The translations under genes were made by a program, and so were the position numbers. From assembly GCF_010669125.1 (NCBI RefSeq), contig NZ_CP048630.1, positions 4,554,531 through 4,618,530 on the forward strand: a stretch of DNA of 64,000 nucleotides, read 5' to 3'. This document shows, piece by piece, positions 1 to 8,968 of the stretch. The stretch is from Ancylobacter pratisalsi. GTDB lineage: Bacteria; Pseudomonadota; Alphaproteobacteria; Rhizobiales; Xanthobacteraceae. Under the pieces are notes generated by a model, which saw only the letters and a list, made by a program, of their open reading frames with translations, did not search any database and was not told the origin of the DNA. Positions within the stretch are counted from its first letter, which is position 1. Every line of letters begins with the position of its first letter.

Positions 1-563
1 GCGGCGTCGGCTATTCGCCGACCGAGGATTTCAGCCTGAACGCCATGGTCGGCGTTGGAATACACACGCAATATACCTATCAGTGGGCGGCGTATGTTTC
101 CCCGCAATACACCCTGCCGGTCGAGATCAACGGCGAGAAGTGGGTCGCCTTCGGGGCAAATTTCACCTTCGAGGATTATGAACTCGGCTCGTTCTCGCAG
201 GTCACGCCGCGGGTCAGCCTCAAGATCGCTTCCTGGCTGCCGCAGCTCCAGATCGGCTACGCCTTCGGCGAATTCGACGAAACGACGGAAGTGACACAAA
301 CACAGTACTATCAGCCCCAGGCTGTCAGCGGACTGAATGTGACCGCCGTACTGCACCCCTTCGATTCAATCTATGCGGTTCTCACCTACCTCCCGGAGAA
401 TCGCAACTACATCGCCGGAAACTACGTCACGCAGAACACCATCGGTGCCGCGCTGCATGTGAACCTGTCGCCGTCGTTCAGGGCATCGGCCTTCTATCAG
501 GACACCTGGTATGCGGGCGGAAGCGATTACGCCATCGGCGGCGGCGGAAGCATCGCGTTCTGA
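1..563 (+). CDS. Outer-membrane beta-barrel protein, C-terminal part (5' end outside window)
   Basis: The reading frame is open from the first bases of the window and ends at TGA 561-563, so only about the last 187 residues are present. The sequence is a run of short amphipathic strands (alternating aromatic/hydrophobic and polar residues, many Tyr, Phe and Trp) with polar turns, and it ends in Phe, the usual terminal residue recognised by the BAM machinery. No soluble domain is visible in this part. It resembles the C-terminal barrel of YaiO-like outer-membrane proteins, but I cannot assign the family firmly. The first in-frame Met, at 45, lies within barrel sequence and is unlikely to be the real start. 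It probably sits in the outer membrane; its substrate or partner is unknown. Confidence 0.6.
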   Translation, partial: GVGYSPTEDFSLNAMVGVGIHTQYTYQWAAYVSPQYTLPVEINGEKWVAFGANFTFEDYELGSFSQVTPRVSLKIASWLPQLQIGYAFGEFDETTEVTQTQYYQPQAVSGLNVTAVLHPFDSIYAVLTYLPENRNYIAGNYVTQNTIGAALHVNLSPSFRASAFYQDTWYAGGSDYAIGGGGSIAF

Positions 564-653
564 CGCGCTGTCAGGCGATCCGGGCCGGCGGCGCAGGCAC
601 GCCGCAGGCCCATTTGCACCGATGTAGCGCGGTACGCCTCACGCCCGTGCCGT

Positions 654-1040
654 CTATTTGAGACCCGCCAGGGTGCGGGCCTCGGTTACCGCCTTCATGC
701 AACCCGCCTCATCACCTGCGGCCTGAAGGTTCAGCGCCTGGTTCAACGCCGCCTCGGGACCGGATTGCGGCGGTTGCAGCCCGGCGGCCGCCAAGGATTC
801 CGGCGTCGGCTCCTTGGAATCCTGCGCCGCGATGGACTGGGGCTGGGTCTGCGGCTGCTTGGGCTTCGGCAGCACCTGCTTCAGATCGTGTTGAGTCTGG
901 GTGATCGCCTCGATGCAGGTTTGCCAGCTCTGCGCTTGCGCTGGCTGAGCCGCTAGAGGAGCTGCGGCGGCGAAGACCAACCAAAAGGCACACCGCCCAA
1001 AGCACCCGGCTTCTGCGCGCCGAAATTGTACCACTGTCAC
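654..1040 (-). CDS. Small secreted hypothetical protein, 128 aa
   Basis: No family is recognised. The N-terminus has basic residues, then a hydrophobic stretch (roughly residues 18-32) ending in Ala-rich sequence that looks like a Sec signal peptide cleaved near AQA-Q at about residue 36. The mature part is short, Gln- and Pro-rich (a PKPKQPQTQPQ linker near residues 58-68), and has a C-terminal helix with an Ala/Leu heptad look. Two cysteines remain after the predicted cleavage (about positions 42 and 113), which could form a disulfide in the periplasm. It stands alone, divergent from nothing obvious, between a barrel gene and an autotransporter. The coding call rests on codon bias and the signal peptide. 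Confidence 0.55.
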   Translation of the reverse strand: MTVVQFRRAEAGCFGRCAFWLVFAAAAPLAAQPAQAQSWQTCIEAITQTQHDLKQVLPKPKQPQTQPQSIAAQDSKEPTPESLAAAGLQPPQSGPEAALNQALNLQAAGDEAGCMKAVTEARTLAGLK

Positions 1041-1473
1041 ACTCCACTCTGCGGCCTGAGATCATAATCCCGCAACGACTTTCATTATGCCATACCGTTC
1101 TGCTTTCAACAGTCTCGCGAGCAGGTCGGCGCGCATGGAGTGCCCTGATTTTTTTATCAGGATCCATATCTCGATCGGCTCTTAATGCTTGCTGACGGAC
1201 TTTCTGGCCAAACCTCAACCATCTCGCTCGCCCCCTTTGCGATAATGGCGAGGAAGCGCAAAGCCCTCGACTTGGCTGCTGCCGGGCTCGGGTTCGCTAT
1301 CGCGCTTGCAGCCCGCGACTGGTCTTCATGGGCACCTGGGCAGGTTGTGCCGGCCCCGCTTTCCTGGAGCCGGTTTCAGACTGTCTGCCGTCAGCGCCCT
1401 TGCGACCACTCAGGGATTTCCGGAAAGGAGGTTTCCCGGATCACAGATGGGACCTTCCGCGGGCGCAAACTGA
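1041..1473. other. Intergenic, no convincing gene
   Basis: This gap holds the presumed promoter region of the small secreted gene at 654-1040 and the 3' flank of the autotransporter. A short hairpin (CCTGAT, T6, ATCAGG) lies at 1144-1161. An imperfect inverted repeat around 1417-1441 lies just past the autotransporter stop and has no following T-run. A plus-strand open frame from 1185 runs into the antisense of the autotransporter barrel and shows no protein-like composition. Confidence 0.5.
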
Positions 1474-4407
1474 CTAGAAACGCCACCGCAGATTGGCCTG
1501 CAGCGCATTCACGGTCACGCTGTCAGCGAACTGGCCGAGGTAGGACACACCGACGCTGACCTGTTCGGTCAGTTGCAGGTCGGCGCCGACTTCCACAAGC
1601 GCCGTGTTCTCGGCGAGCGGCACGCCAGCCACGGTGAAATTCGCGCCGGGTGCGCTGAGAAACGCCATCTGGGTTTCCGGAGTGATGTCCCCAAATGCGT
1701 GCTGCCATGTAACAGCCGCGTGCGGCTGAAGCGCGACGCCGTTGGACAGTTCCAGCGTTGTCGCCGCGCGCAGACCAAGCGAAGAGTAGCTGGCATCCAT
1801 CGAGCTTGATGAGCCCGTCAGGCCAGCGGAGGCGCCGGTCTCACTGAAGCTGTCCGTGTGGAGATGGACATAAGCGAGCCCGGCAAATGGCTCGATCGCC
1901 AGTTGCTGAACGGCGAAGCCGTAGCCGATCTCGGCGAAGACCTGCGCTGTCCCGCCGTCATAGTCCGCGTTCGCCTGCTCGGCATAACCGGGATAGGCGA
2001 TGGTGCGCGACGCGTCGATCTGGTTGAAGGCGTAGCTGGCGCCGAGGCGGAGATTCCAGGGACCGGAGCTGGTGCCGGCGTAGAGAGCGAGCAGCAGGCT
2101 GTCGACGTCGGACGAACTCGCCAGCGCGTCAGTGTCGGCGCTCGACTGGGAATAGCCCAGCGCCGCGCCAAGAAGCCAGTCGTCGACCTTCACATCGGCG
2201 CCGGAAATGATGCCGCCAATGGTGGCATCGACGCTGGCGGTGTTGGTGCCGCTGTCGTAGTCGCTCCAGCCGCCGAAGCCCTGCGCCCAGATAGTGCCGT
2301 TGAAGGCCGGCTCAGGAGTGGCAACGGCCGCCTTGGTCGGGAACGGCACGCCAGCTTGAGCCGGTGGCGCATAGGCGAGCGCCGGGCCGCCATAGCCGAG
2401 TGCGCCCGTCGGACCCGCCTGCCCTGCATAGGAACCCTGGCGCAGGCGCCCGAGGATCGCCTGACGGCTAAAGAGGCTATCGCCTATGAGCACGGACTGT
2501 TCGCTGGCATAGGCCTCGCCGGACAGGGCATTGAGCGCGCCGGACAATTGGTCGGATGAGAGGTTGTAGAGCGGGGCCAGTGCCTCCGGCAGCTGGGTCA
2601 GAAACCCATCCGACGGGGTGTTGATGATGCCGTCGATGGCGCCGCCGACCGCGCGCTGGTTGGGCGTGTTGTTCGGTACGTTGGCGAGATCCGAGGCCAC
2701 GCTCAGCGTGACAGCGGTCGGGCCGTAATTAACGGAAGCATCGAACAAGGCAGGAAGGCCGGATGTGGCCAGCGTGTCGAACGCGCCGGAGACCCCCTGC
2801 GTCGCGCCGATGAGCGCATAGCTCGGCGCGAAGTTCATGGTCTGAAAGTTGGCCTCCAGCGTGCCGGCCAGTCGCACCGTACCCGTGACCGCCATCCCGT
2901 CGTTCCAGTCGTCGCTTAACCGAACCGCAAGGGTGCCGGCCGGTGTCTGAACGAAGGTACCGCTGAAGTGATGCACGACCGGCACGTCAGTGGTGGTGAC
3001 GCCAATCCAGCCGCTGTTCTCGAAACGCTTCGCCGCCCCCTCCGTCGCGGCGATTCGGCCGTCGATGATGCCGGTGTTCACGATCACCGTGCCGTAGCTG
3101 TCGGGTCCGGTCCGCAGGGCATCGGCGACTGCCGTGGCCTGCAAGGTGCCGTAGTTCAGGAAAGTGCCATAGAGACCGTGCAACTCAACCGCCGAACCGA
3201 ACGCACCGGTCGCAACGATAGTCCCGCTATTGGTCAACACGCCATAGGTCTCGCCGCGCATACCGAGGCCGCCATTACCGCTGACCTGAATGATGCCGCT
3301 GTTGATGATGTCATCGCCCTTGAGTCCGGACAGGACGGCCTCATTCGCGGCGGCGGATGTCAGCGTGCCGGTATTGCGGATCGGATTGTAGATACCCGGA
3401 ATGGTCGCCAGGTACCCGTTGATGCCGTTGCTGTCGACGTAGATACCGACGACATTCTCGCCATAGGCGGAGTTGGACGAAACGACGGCTCCGGGAATGT
3501 CGATCTCGTACCAGGTCGCGACACCGAGGGCGTCGACATGCATCACCGCCGGATGAACGGTACCGTCCGCGGTCACCCAATTGGTGACGAGATTGTATTC
3601 CCCGGATCGTCCAGCACCGGTTATGCCCTCGAAATGCGTGGCGACCGCGCCGGGATGATCGTAGGTGACATAATCGCCGGTGGTCTGGTCGTAGATGTAC
3701 CCGTGCTCGGCATGGATAACGCCATCGACCATCACCTCTCCATAGCCTCCGGCGATCTTGTCGCCATAGATACCGTAAGCCGTGGTGCTGATGGCGCCGG
3801 GAATGTTGTTGGTGACGTAGGTGCCGGTATCGATGTTGTAGATGAAGGCGTTGCCGGTCGCGAGCTGGGTGTCGTAGTTGCCGACGACCTGGTTGCCGAA
3901 CGTGCTGTGCGCGATGGTGTAGAGCGTGCCCGAGTCCGGATAGATCAGGGTCGTGATCTGCTGTCCCGGCGCGGCGGCGGCATCATAAAGATAGCTCAGG
4001 TCATAGGGCGCCGACGTTGCGGTCTGGTAGCTGCCGACCACGCGCAGAATGCCATCGGGATTGCCAAAATTCGGCCCGTAGGGTGACGAACCGATCGCGC
4101 CGGGGAAGTTCGCCCCGTTTGCCGTGGCTTCCGGCATCGGCGACCAGGTTTGTGTCGTCATGTTGTAGTAAAGACCGCCGGTCCCGGTAGTGCCCGGAAT
4201 GGTATAATTGCCGACGATGTTGTCGCCGCGGATGCCGGTGAGGAACGTGCCGTTGGTGCCAAAATTCAGCGGCTGGTAGATGGTGGGCTCCTGCGGCAGA
4301 GGGTCGGCCTTCGCCACCTGCGGAAGGCTGCCAACACCCAGTCCCATCGCAACAAAACCGAGGGCACGCGCCCGTGCCACGCCGTGAGAAGTCCGTCGAA
4401 TTTTCAT
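1474..4407 (-). CDS. Autotransporter (type Va) with repeat-containing passenger
   Basis: This is a protein of about 977 residues if translation starts at the ATG at 4407 (MKIRRTSH), which is followed by a long signal peptide ending around PQVAKA. A start eight codons upstream is possible. Residues ~35-330 contain several degenerate repeats built on a G-D-[NK]-[IV]-[VA]-G-x-Y core followed by a G-x-[IL]-Y strand and an I-P-G-A motif. Residues ~340-480 contain N-x-G-x-[IL] repeats typical of beta-helix passengers. The last ~280 residues form the autotransporter translocation barrel, beginning near the GTIWAQGFGG strand and ending in RWRF with a terminal Phe. The product should be exported through its own barrel and displayed on or released from the cell surface. 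No protease or adhesin signature is visible, so the function is unknown. Confidence 0.85.
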   Translation of the reverse strand: MKIRRTSHGVARARALGFVAMGLGVGSLPQVAKADPLPQEPTIYQPLNFGTNGTFLTGIRGDNIVGNYTIPGTTGTGGLYYNMTTQTWSPMPEATANGANFPGAIGSSPYGPNFGNPDGILRVVGSYQTATSAPYDLSYLYDAAAAPGQQITTLIYPDSGTLYTIAHSTFGNQVVGNYDTQLATGNAFIYNIDTGTYVTNNIPGAISTTAYGIYGDKIAGGYGEVMVDGVIHAEHGYIYDQTTGDYVTYDHPGAVATHFEGITGAGRSGEYNLVTNWVTADGTVHPAVMHVDALGVATWYEIDIPGAVVSSNSAYGENVVGIYVDSNGINGYLATIPGIYNPIRNTGTLTSAAANEAVLSGLKGDDIINSGIIQVSGNGGLGMRGETYGVLTNSGTIVATGAFGSAVELHGLYGTFLNYGTLQATAVADALRTGPDSYGTVIVNTGIIDGRIAATEGAAKRFENSGWIGVTTTDVPVVHHFSGTFVQTPAGTLAVRLSDDWNDGMAVTGTVRLAGTLEANFQTMNFAPSYALIGATQGVSGAFDTLATSGLPALFDASVNYGPTAVTLSVASDLANVPNNTPNQRAVGGAIDGIINTPSDGFLTQLPEALAPLYNLSSDQLSGALNALSGEAYASEQSVLIGDSLFSRQAILGRLRQGSYAGQAGPTGALGYGGPALAYAPPAQAGVPFPTKAAVATPEPAFNGTIWAQGFGGWSDYDSGTNTASVDATIGGIISGADVKVDDWLLGAALGYSQSSADTDALASSSDVDSLLLALYAGTSSGPWNLRLGASYAFNQIDASRTIAYPGYAEQANADYDGGTAQVFAEIGYGFAVQQLAIEPFAGLAYVHLHTDSFSETGASAGLTGSSSSMDASYSSLGLRAATTLELSNGVALQPHAAVTWQHAFGDITPETQMAFLSAPGANFTVAGVPLAENTALVEVGADLQLTEQVSVGVSYLGQFADSVTVNALQANLRWRF

Positions 4408-5193
4408 GCTACGCCCCGCCGCCCCGCCCACAGGGCTGCTGAACCCTATCCGGGTCGGCCGTGAATAGCGATGCCGTTTTTTGGTCGCATTTTTGCCGCT
4501 GCCGGGCCGTCATCGAACATGACTGCGCGTGTATAATCATAGGGTTACGCCAGGCGGCGTGCACCGTAGCCTCATGACCAACACCGCTCGACGGCCGGCA
4601 TATCCGGGGCTTCGACGCGCTTAGCGAGCCCGCGGCGCGGCTCCCGAATCGTCAGACCCGACGCGATGGGCAACACCCGCCAGATCGCCAGCCTTAACCG
4701 TCAACGGATCGCCCTCGCCTCTTGCCGCTGGCAATCCGGCACGGAATTCTTGATCCAGAACGTCGCGCTTAACCGCGCGTCGGCCGTCCTGCCGCAGCCT
4801 CTCGGCAGAGCGGGAACGGGAGGATCGCAGAGCTCGGGATGGACCAACCCGCCGCCTGCCATGAAGACTATTCGGATTGCGCCGCGCGCACACGCCGACT
4901 AGATCACGTTGGGATTTATGGCAGAATGGAGCGGGTTTCTGTTTCGCTCGAGCCCGGTAGCTGTTCACGACGTTGGCAGCGTTCAAGCCATTGTCATCAG
5001 AGGGCGCCCTGCGCAGGCTGCATGCCTGCTACAGCATTTTTTCACGGCCGCACTGTTGTCCAAATGCCATCGATGGCGCCGGCTCGACAGAGCCCACCAC
5101 TGCGTCTTACCATCGTAGCCAAATCTAGAGTAATGGGTCTCGATCGATGGATCGACCAGCAACAGTGATGGCGATCCGCCAGCGGACAGACCA
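4408..5193. other. Long intergenic region, no gene supported
   Basis: About 790 bases separate the divergent autotransporter and glycosyltransferase cluster. Several short open frames exist on both strands but none has protein-like composition, a clear ribosome-binding site or recognisable homology. The region should contain the promoters of both flanking units; I could not pick out convincing -35/-10 elements. Confidence 0.5.
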
Positions 5194-6474
5194 ATGGAAC
5201 TGAATACCGGCCACGCGTCCCCAGCCGAGCCGGCGCGGCAGAGCAAGGGGACGTCGCGCATCCTCATGTACAGCCACGACACCTACGGGCTGGGGCATAT
5301 CCGCCGCTCGCGCGCCATTGCCAATGCGCTGGTGGCGGCGCACAGCCATGCGTCGGTGCTGATCATTTCCGGCTCATCGCTGGCAGGCAGCTTCAATTTC
5401 GCGCCGGGTATCGATTTCGTCCACGTTCCCGGGATCGCCAAGAGCGAGAGCGGAAGCTATGCGAGCGCCAATCTGCGCCTCGACGTCGCCGAGGTAACGG
5501 CGATCCGCGAAGCGCTCATAAGGCAGACCGCCGAATCGTTCCGGCCCGATATCTTCATCGCCGACAAGGAACCCGCCGGTTTCCGCGGCGAGCTTGTCCC
5601 CAGCCTCAAGCTGATGGGCAACATGGGCACGCGCCGCATCATCGGCGTGCGCGACGTGCTCGACAGCCCGGAAATCATTCGCTCGGAGTGGCACGACAAG
5701 GGTGCCATCCGCGTGATGACCGACCATTACGATGATGTGCTTGTGTATGGGACGGAGCAGTTCTACCGCCCGCTCGACGGCATTCCCATGCCAGCCGAGA
5801 TGCGCTCGCGCATCGTCTACACCGGCTATCTGCGCCGCTCTGTCCCCGGCGGTTCCTCCGGTGTGCGCTATCCGCGTTCGACCAAGGGCCCCTTCATCCT
5901 CGTCACCACAGGTGGAGGCGCCGATGGGGCCGGGCTGATCGACTGGGTGATTTCCGCCTATGAGGCGGACCCTCAGATTCCGTTGCCATCCGTCATCACC
6001 TTCGGTCCCTTCCTTTCCAATGCTCAGCGGGCGCAGTTCCTTGAGCGGATTGACCGCCTGCCCAAGGTTGATGCGATCGTGTTCGACCCGAAAATCGAGC
6101 GGCTGATGAACCGTGCCTCTGCCGTCGTCGCGATGGGCGGCTACAATACGTTTTGCGAGATTCTGTCCTTCGACAAGCCCGCCCTGCTGATGCCCCGCTC
6201 CCGCCCCCGCCAGGAACAGTTGATCCGGGCCACCCGCGCCTCAGCGTTGGGATTGGTGCAGATGCTGCTCGATCCGATCGAACAGGGTGAGCCGACGCGG
6301 GACCCCATGGTCATGGCACAGGCGCTCACCGCGCTGCGCGACCAACCGGCCCCGTCGCTGGTTTCTCCCCCCGGCCTGCTGGAGGGCCTGCCCAGCATAG
6401 CGGACTACGTAGCGCCGCACATTGCCGGCCGGGAGCCGACCGATTCCGTGGCGTCGATAGGCCTTGGGGGCTGA
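5194..6474 (+). CDS. GT-B glycosyltransferase, MurG/GT28-like
   Basis: This 426-residue cytoplasmic protein has the two-domain GT-B layout. The N-terminal domain opens with a Y-G-L-G-H-I-R-R motif (about residues 31-38), the acceptor-side glycine loop of MurG/GT28-like enzymes. The C-terminal nucleotide-sugar half carries the M-G-G-Y-N-T motif at residues 314-319, followed by a conserved P-R-x-R-x-x-Q segment. It should transfer a sugar from an activated nucleotide donor to a polysaccharide or lipid-linked acceptor; donor and acceptor cannot be told from sequence. It is first of four glycosyltransferase genes on this strand with almost no spacing: the next gene starts within 2 bases of its stop. 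The cluster is probably one transcript dedicated to a single glycan. Confidence 0.85.
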   Translation: MELNTGHASPAEPARQSKGTSRILMYSHDTYGLGHIRRSRAIANALVAAHSHASVLIISGSSLAGSFNFAPGIDFVHVPGIAKSESGSYASANLRLDVAEVTAIREALIRQTAESFRPDIFIADKEPAGFRGELVPSLKLMGNMGTRRIIGVRDVLDSPEIIRSEWHDKGAIRVMTDHYDDVLVYGTEQFYRPLDGIPMPAEMRSRIVYTGYLRRSVPGGSSGVRYPRSTKGPFILVTTGGGADGAGLIDWVISAYEADPQIPLPSVITFGPFLSNAQRAQFLERIDRLPKVDAIVFDPKIERLMNRASAVVAMGGYNTFCEILSFDKPALLMPRSRPRQEQLIRATRASALGLVQMLLDPIEQGEPTRDPMVMAQALTALRDQPAPSLVSPPGLLEGLPSIADYVAPHIAGREPTDSVASIGLGG

Positions 6475-6475
6475 T

Positions 6476-7825
6476 TTGCCCAAGCGTTCTTCCAGCGGCC
6501 CGGCACACAAGACCGGCGCAGCGCGGATTGCCATTGTGCTCAAGGGGTACCCTCGCCTTTCCGAGACCTTCATCGCGCAGGAAATCCTGGAGTTGGAAAG
6601 GCGCGGACTGGAGTTCGACATCTGGTCGCTGCGCCGCCCGACGGACCGCTTCCGCCATCCCATGCACGAAGCGATATCGGCCCGGCTGTTCTATCTGCCT
6701 GAATACCTCAAGGACGATCCCCTGCGGGTGCTGCGCGGGATGGCCCATGCGTTCCGCCATTTGCGCTGGAAACCCGCCATACGGGCGTTTCTGGGCGATC
6801 TGCGGCGGGATTTCTCCGCCAGCCGCCTGCGACGGCTAGGTCAGGCCTTCGTGCTGGCGCGGGAGCTCGACCCGAGCATTGGGCACCTCCATGTGCATTT
6901 CTTGCACACGCCCGCCTCCGTCACGCGCTACGCGGCGCTGCTGACCGGCCGGAGCTTTTCGTTCTCGGCGCATGCCAAAGACATATGGACGACGCCTGAT
7001 TGGGAGCGGCGGGAGAAGATCGCCGACGCCCGATGGGGCGCGACCTGCACAGCGGATGGCTGGAACGAACTGCGCCGGGTCGCGGGAGGCGCCGGGGGCC
7101 GTGTCCAGCTTGTCTATCACGGCCTCGATCTCTCCCGCTTCCCGGCGCCGCCGGCGACCCGGCGGCCGGCAAGCGGCGATGATGCCGCCGATCCGGTGCG
7201 CCTGATCGCGGTCGGGCGCGCGGTGACGAAAAAGGGGTTCGACACGCTGCTGGAGGCACTGGCCCAGCTGCCGGCCTCCCTTCACTGGCACCTGACCCAT
7301 ATCGGCACCGGCCCCTTGGTCGACAGCCTGAAAGAACAGGCTATCCGACTGAATATACATGATAAAATCGAATGGCGCGGCAGCCAGGCGCAAGGTGCGG
7401 TGGTTGAGGCGCTGCGCGCCGCCGACCTTTTCGTGCTCCCCAGCCGTCCGGGCGAAGATGGTGACCGCGACGGGCTGCCGAACGTCATCATGGAAGCGGC
7501 TACACAGGCATTGCCGATCGTCTCCACCCGCTTCGCCGGCGTGCCGGAATTCGTGGATGACGGCGTGAACGGCCTGCTGGTGCCGCCTGGAGACGCCCCT
7601 GCCCTTTCTGCCGCGCTGGCGAGCCTCATCGCCGACCCGCAACGGCGTGCCGCGCTCGGGGCAGCTGCCTTCCAGCGCCTGCGGGCGGACTTCACCTTCG
7701 AGGCCGGGATCGATCGGCTGGAAGACTGGCTGCGCGCGTCCGCCAATGGCGCGGACATGCCCGTCGCCGAGCCCGCCAGTGCCACGGGCTCCAGCGCCGC
7801 CGAGGCCGCGCCGGCCGAGATCTAG
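6476..7825 (+). CDS. Glycosyltransferase family 4 protein
   Basis: This GT-B fold protein has about 449 residues. The N-terminal part has the G-Y-P-R-L-S-E-T-F-I pattern seen in colanic-acid/amylovoran-type GT4 enzymes, and the middle has an F-S-A-H-A-K-D-I motif typical of their acceptor domain. The C-terminal half has the GT4 donor motif D-G-L-P-N-V-I-M-E with its terminal Glu near residue 340. The start is probably the TTG at 6476, immediately after the TGA of the upstream gene; an in-frame TTG at 6464 overlaps that gene. No ATG gives a full-length protein, so expression depends on a weak start coupled to the upstream stop. The last ~25 residues are Ala/Glu-rich and probably disordered. 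Confidence 0.85.
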   Translation: MPKRSSSGPAHKTGAARIAIVLKGYPRLSETFIAQEILELERRGLEFDIWSLRRPTDRFRHPMHEAISARLFYLPEYLKDDPLRVLRGMAHAFRHLRWKPAIRAFLGDLRRDFSASRLRRLGQAFVLARELDPSIGHLHVHFLHTPASVTRYAALLTGRSFSFSAHAKDIWTTPDWERREKIADARWGATCTADGWNELRRVAGGAGGRVQLVYHGLDLSRFPAPPATRRPASGDDAADPVRLIAVGRAVTKKGFDTLLEALAQLPASLHWHLTHIGTGPLVDSLKEQAIRLNIHDKIEWRGSQAQGAVVEALRAADLFVLPSRPGEDGDRDGLPNVIMEAATQALPIVSTRFAGVPEFVDDGVNGLLVPPGDAPALSAALASLIADPQRRAALGAAAFQRLRADFTFEAGIDRLEDWLRASANGADMPVAEPASATGSSAAEAAPAEI

Positions 7826-7828
7826 GCC

Positions 7829-8968
7829 ATGCGCTGCCTGTTCCTCGCGCCGCTCAAATCACCGGATCACCCCACGCCGTCGGGCGAGCGCACGATGGCT
7901 CGGCTTTTCGTCAAGTTACTGGAAAATATCGGCTATCAGGTCGAGCTGGCGTCACATTTGCGCAGCTTCGTTCCTGATCCTGACACCGCCGACTGGCACG
8001 CGCTGCGCGAAGATGCGGCGGCTGAGATCGAAAGGCTGCTGGCGGGCGCGACCGACAGGCCGGCCGCCTGCGTGTTCACCTACCACGTCTATTACAAGGC
8101 CCCCGACCTGATCGGCCCCGCGCTCGCCGCGCGGCTTGGGGTGCCCTATGTCATCGCCGAGCCCTCCCGCGCGCCAAAGCGCGCCGTTGGGCGGTTTGCG
8201 GAGGGTCACGCGCTGGCCGAGCACGCCATCGACGCGGCCCGGCTGCTGCTGACGCCGACCGCGGCGGACCGCGAAATGCTCGACCGGTTGAAGCCGCCCG
8301 GGCAGCTGGTGGCGGACCTCAAGCCGTTCATCAATCTTCGCGAATGGCCAGACGCGCCACGCCGGCGCGTGAGTGCGATGGGAGCGCCGGTGAGGAGCGT
8401 CAGGCCGGTGAGGCTCGTGAGTGTCGCCATGATGAGGGACGGCGACAAGCTCGCCTCCTACCGCCAGCTCGCCGCGGCGCTGGAGATGCTGCGCGTCGAG
8501 GACTGGACGCTCGACATCGTCGGCGACGGGCCCGCGCGGGGCGCGGTCGAGGCCGCCTTCGCCCCCCTTGGCGAGCGCGTGACCTTCCACGGGGCGCTCA
8601 CCGACCGTGCGGCGCTGGGGGCGTGCCTCTCGGGCAGCGACATCTTCGTCTGGCCGGGCGTCAACGAGGCGTTCGGGGTGGTCTATCTCGAGGCGCAGGC
8701 CCGTGGCCTTGCCTGCGTGGCCGGGGCCTATGGCGGCATCAGCGATACCATGCAGGTCGGGCGGACAGGGCTGCTCACCCCGACCGGCGACGTGCCCGCC
8801 TTTGCCGAGGCGGTGCGCGGGCTGATCATCGACACGCGGAAGCGCCAGCTTATGGGCGCCGACGCCGCGCGCTTCATTGCCGAGGAACGGGACCTGCCCG
8901 TCGCCGCCGCAACGCTTCTGCGGGCCTTCGCGGAGGCCGGCATCGCACTTCCGGAGACCGACCATTGA
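7829..8968 (+). CDS. Glycosyltransferase family 4 protein
   Basis: This 379-residue GT-B protein begins with a short beta strand and a P-T-P-S-G-E-R loop, the usual acceptor-domain opening of GT4 enzymes. The C-terminal donor domain contains D-I-V-G-D-G-P and the E-x7-E catalytic motif (E280 to E288), followed by a conserved A-G-A-Y-G-G-I-S-D segment. It starts 3 bases after the previous stop and its own TGA overlaps the TTG start of the next gene, so the four glycosyltransferases are translationally coupled. It presumably adds one of the sugars of the repeat unit made by this cluster; specificity is not visible. Confidence 0.85.
   Translation: MRCLFLAPLKSPDHPTPSGERTMARLFVKLLENIGYQVELASHLRSFVPDPDTADWHALREDAAAEIERLLAGATDRPAACVFTYHVYYKAPDLIGPALAARLGVPYVIAEPSRAPKRAVGRFAEGHALAEHAIDAARLLLTPTAADREMLDRLKPPGQLVADLKPFINLREWPDAPRRRVSAMGAPVRSVRPVRLVSVAMMRDGDKLASYRQLAAALEMLRVEDWTLDIVGDGPARGAVEAAFAPLGERVTFHGALTDRAALGACLSGSDIFVWPGVNEAFGVVYLEAQARGLACVAGAYGGISDTMQVGRTGLLTPTGDVPAFAEAVRGLIIDTRKRQLMGADAARFIAEERDLPVAAATLLRAFAEAGIALPETDH

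Noticed and set aside
1144..1161. Hairpin CCTGAT-T6-ATCAGG considered as terminator
   Set aside because: The T-run is in the loop, not after the stem, and no gene ends just before it on either strand.
1185..1559. Plus-strand open frame of 124 codons
   Set aside because: Its second half is antisense to the autotransporter barrel, it has no ribosome-binding site, and its composition (many Arg, Ser, Thr) is that of an out-of-frame GC-rich shadow.
8344..8964. N-terminal extension of the glycosyltransferase-deacetylase frame
   Set aside because: It overlaps the C-terminal half of the previous glycosyltransferase in another frame and is Arg/Gly-rich. The natural GT-B N-terminus begins at about 8965-8983.
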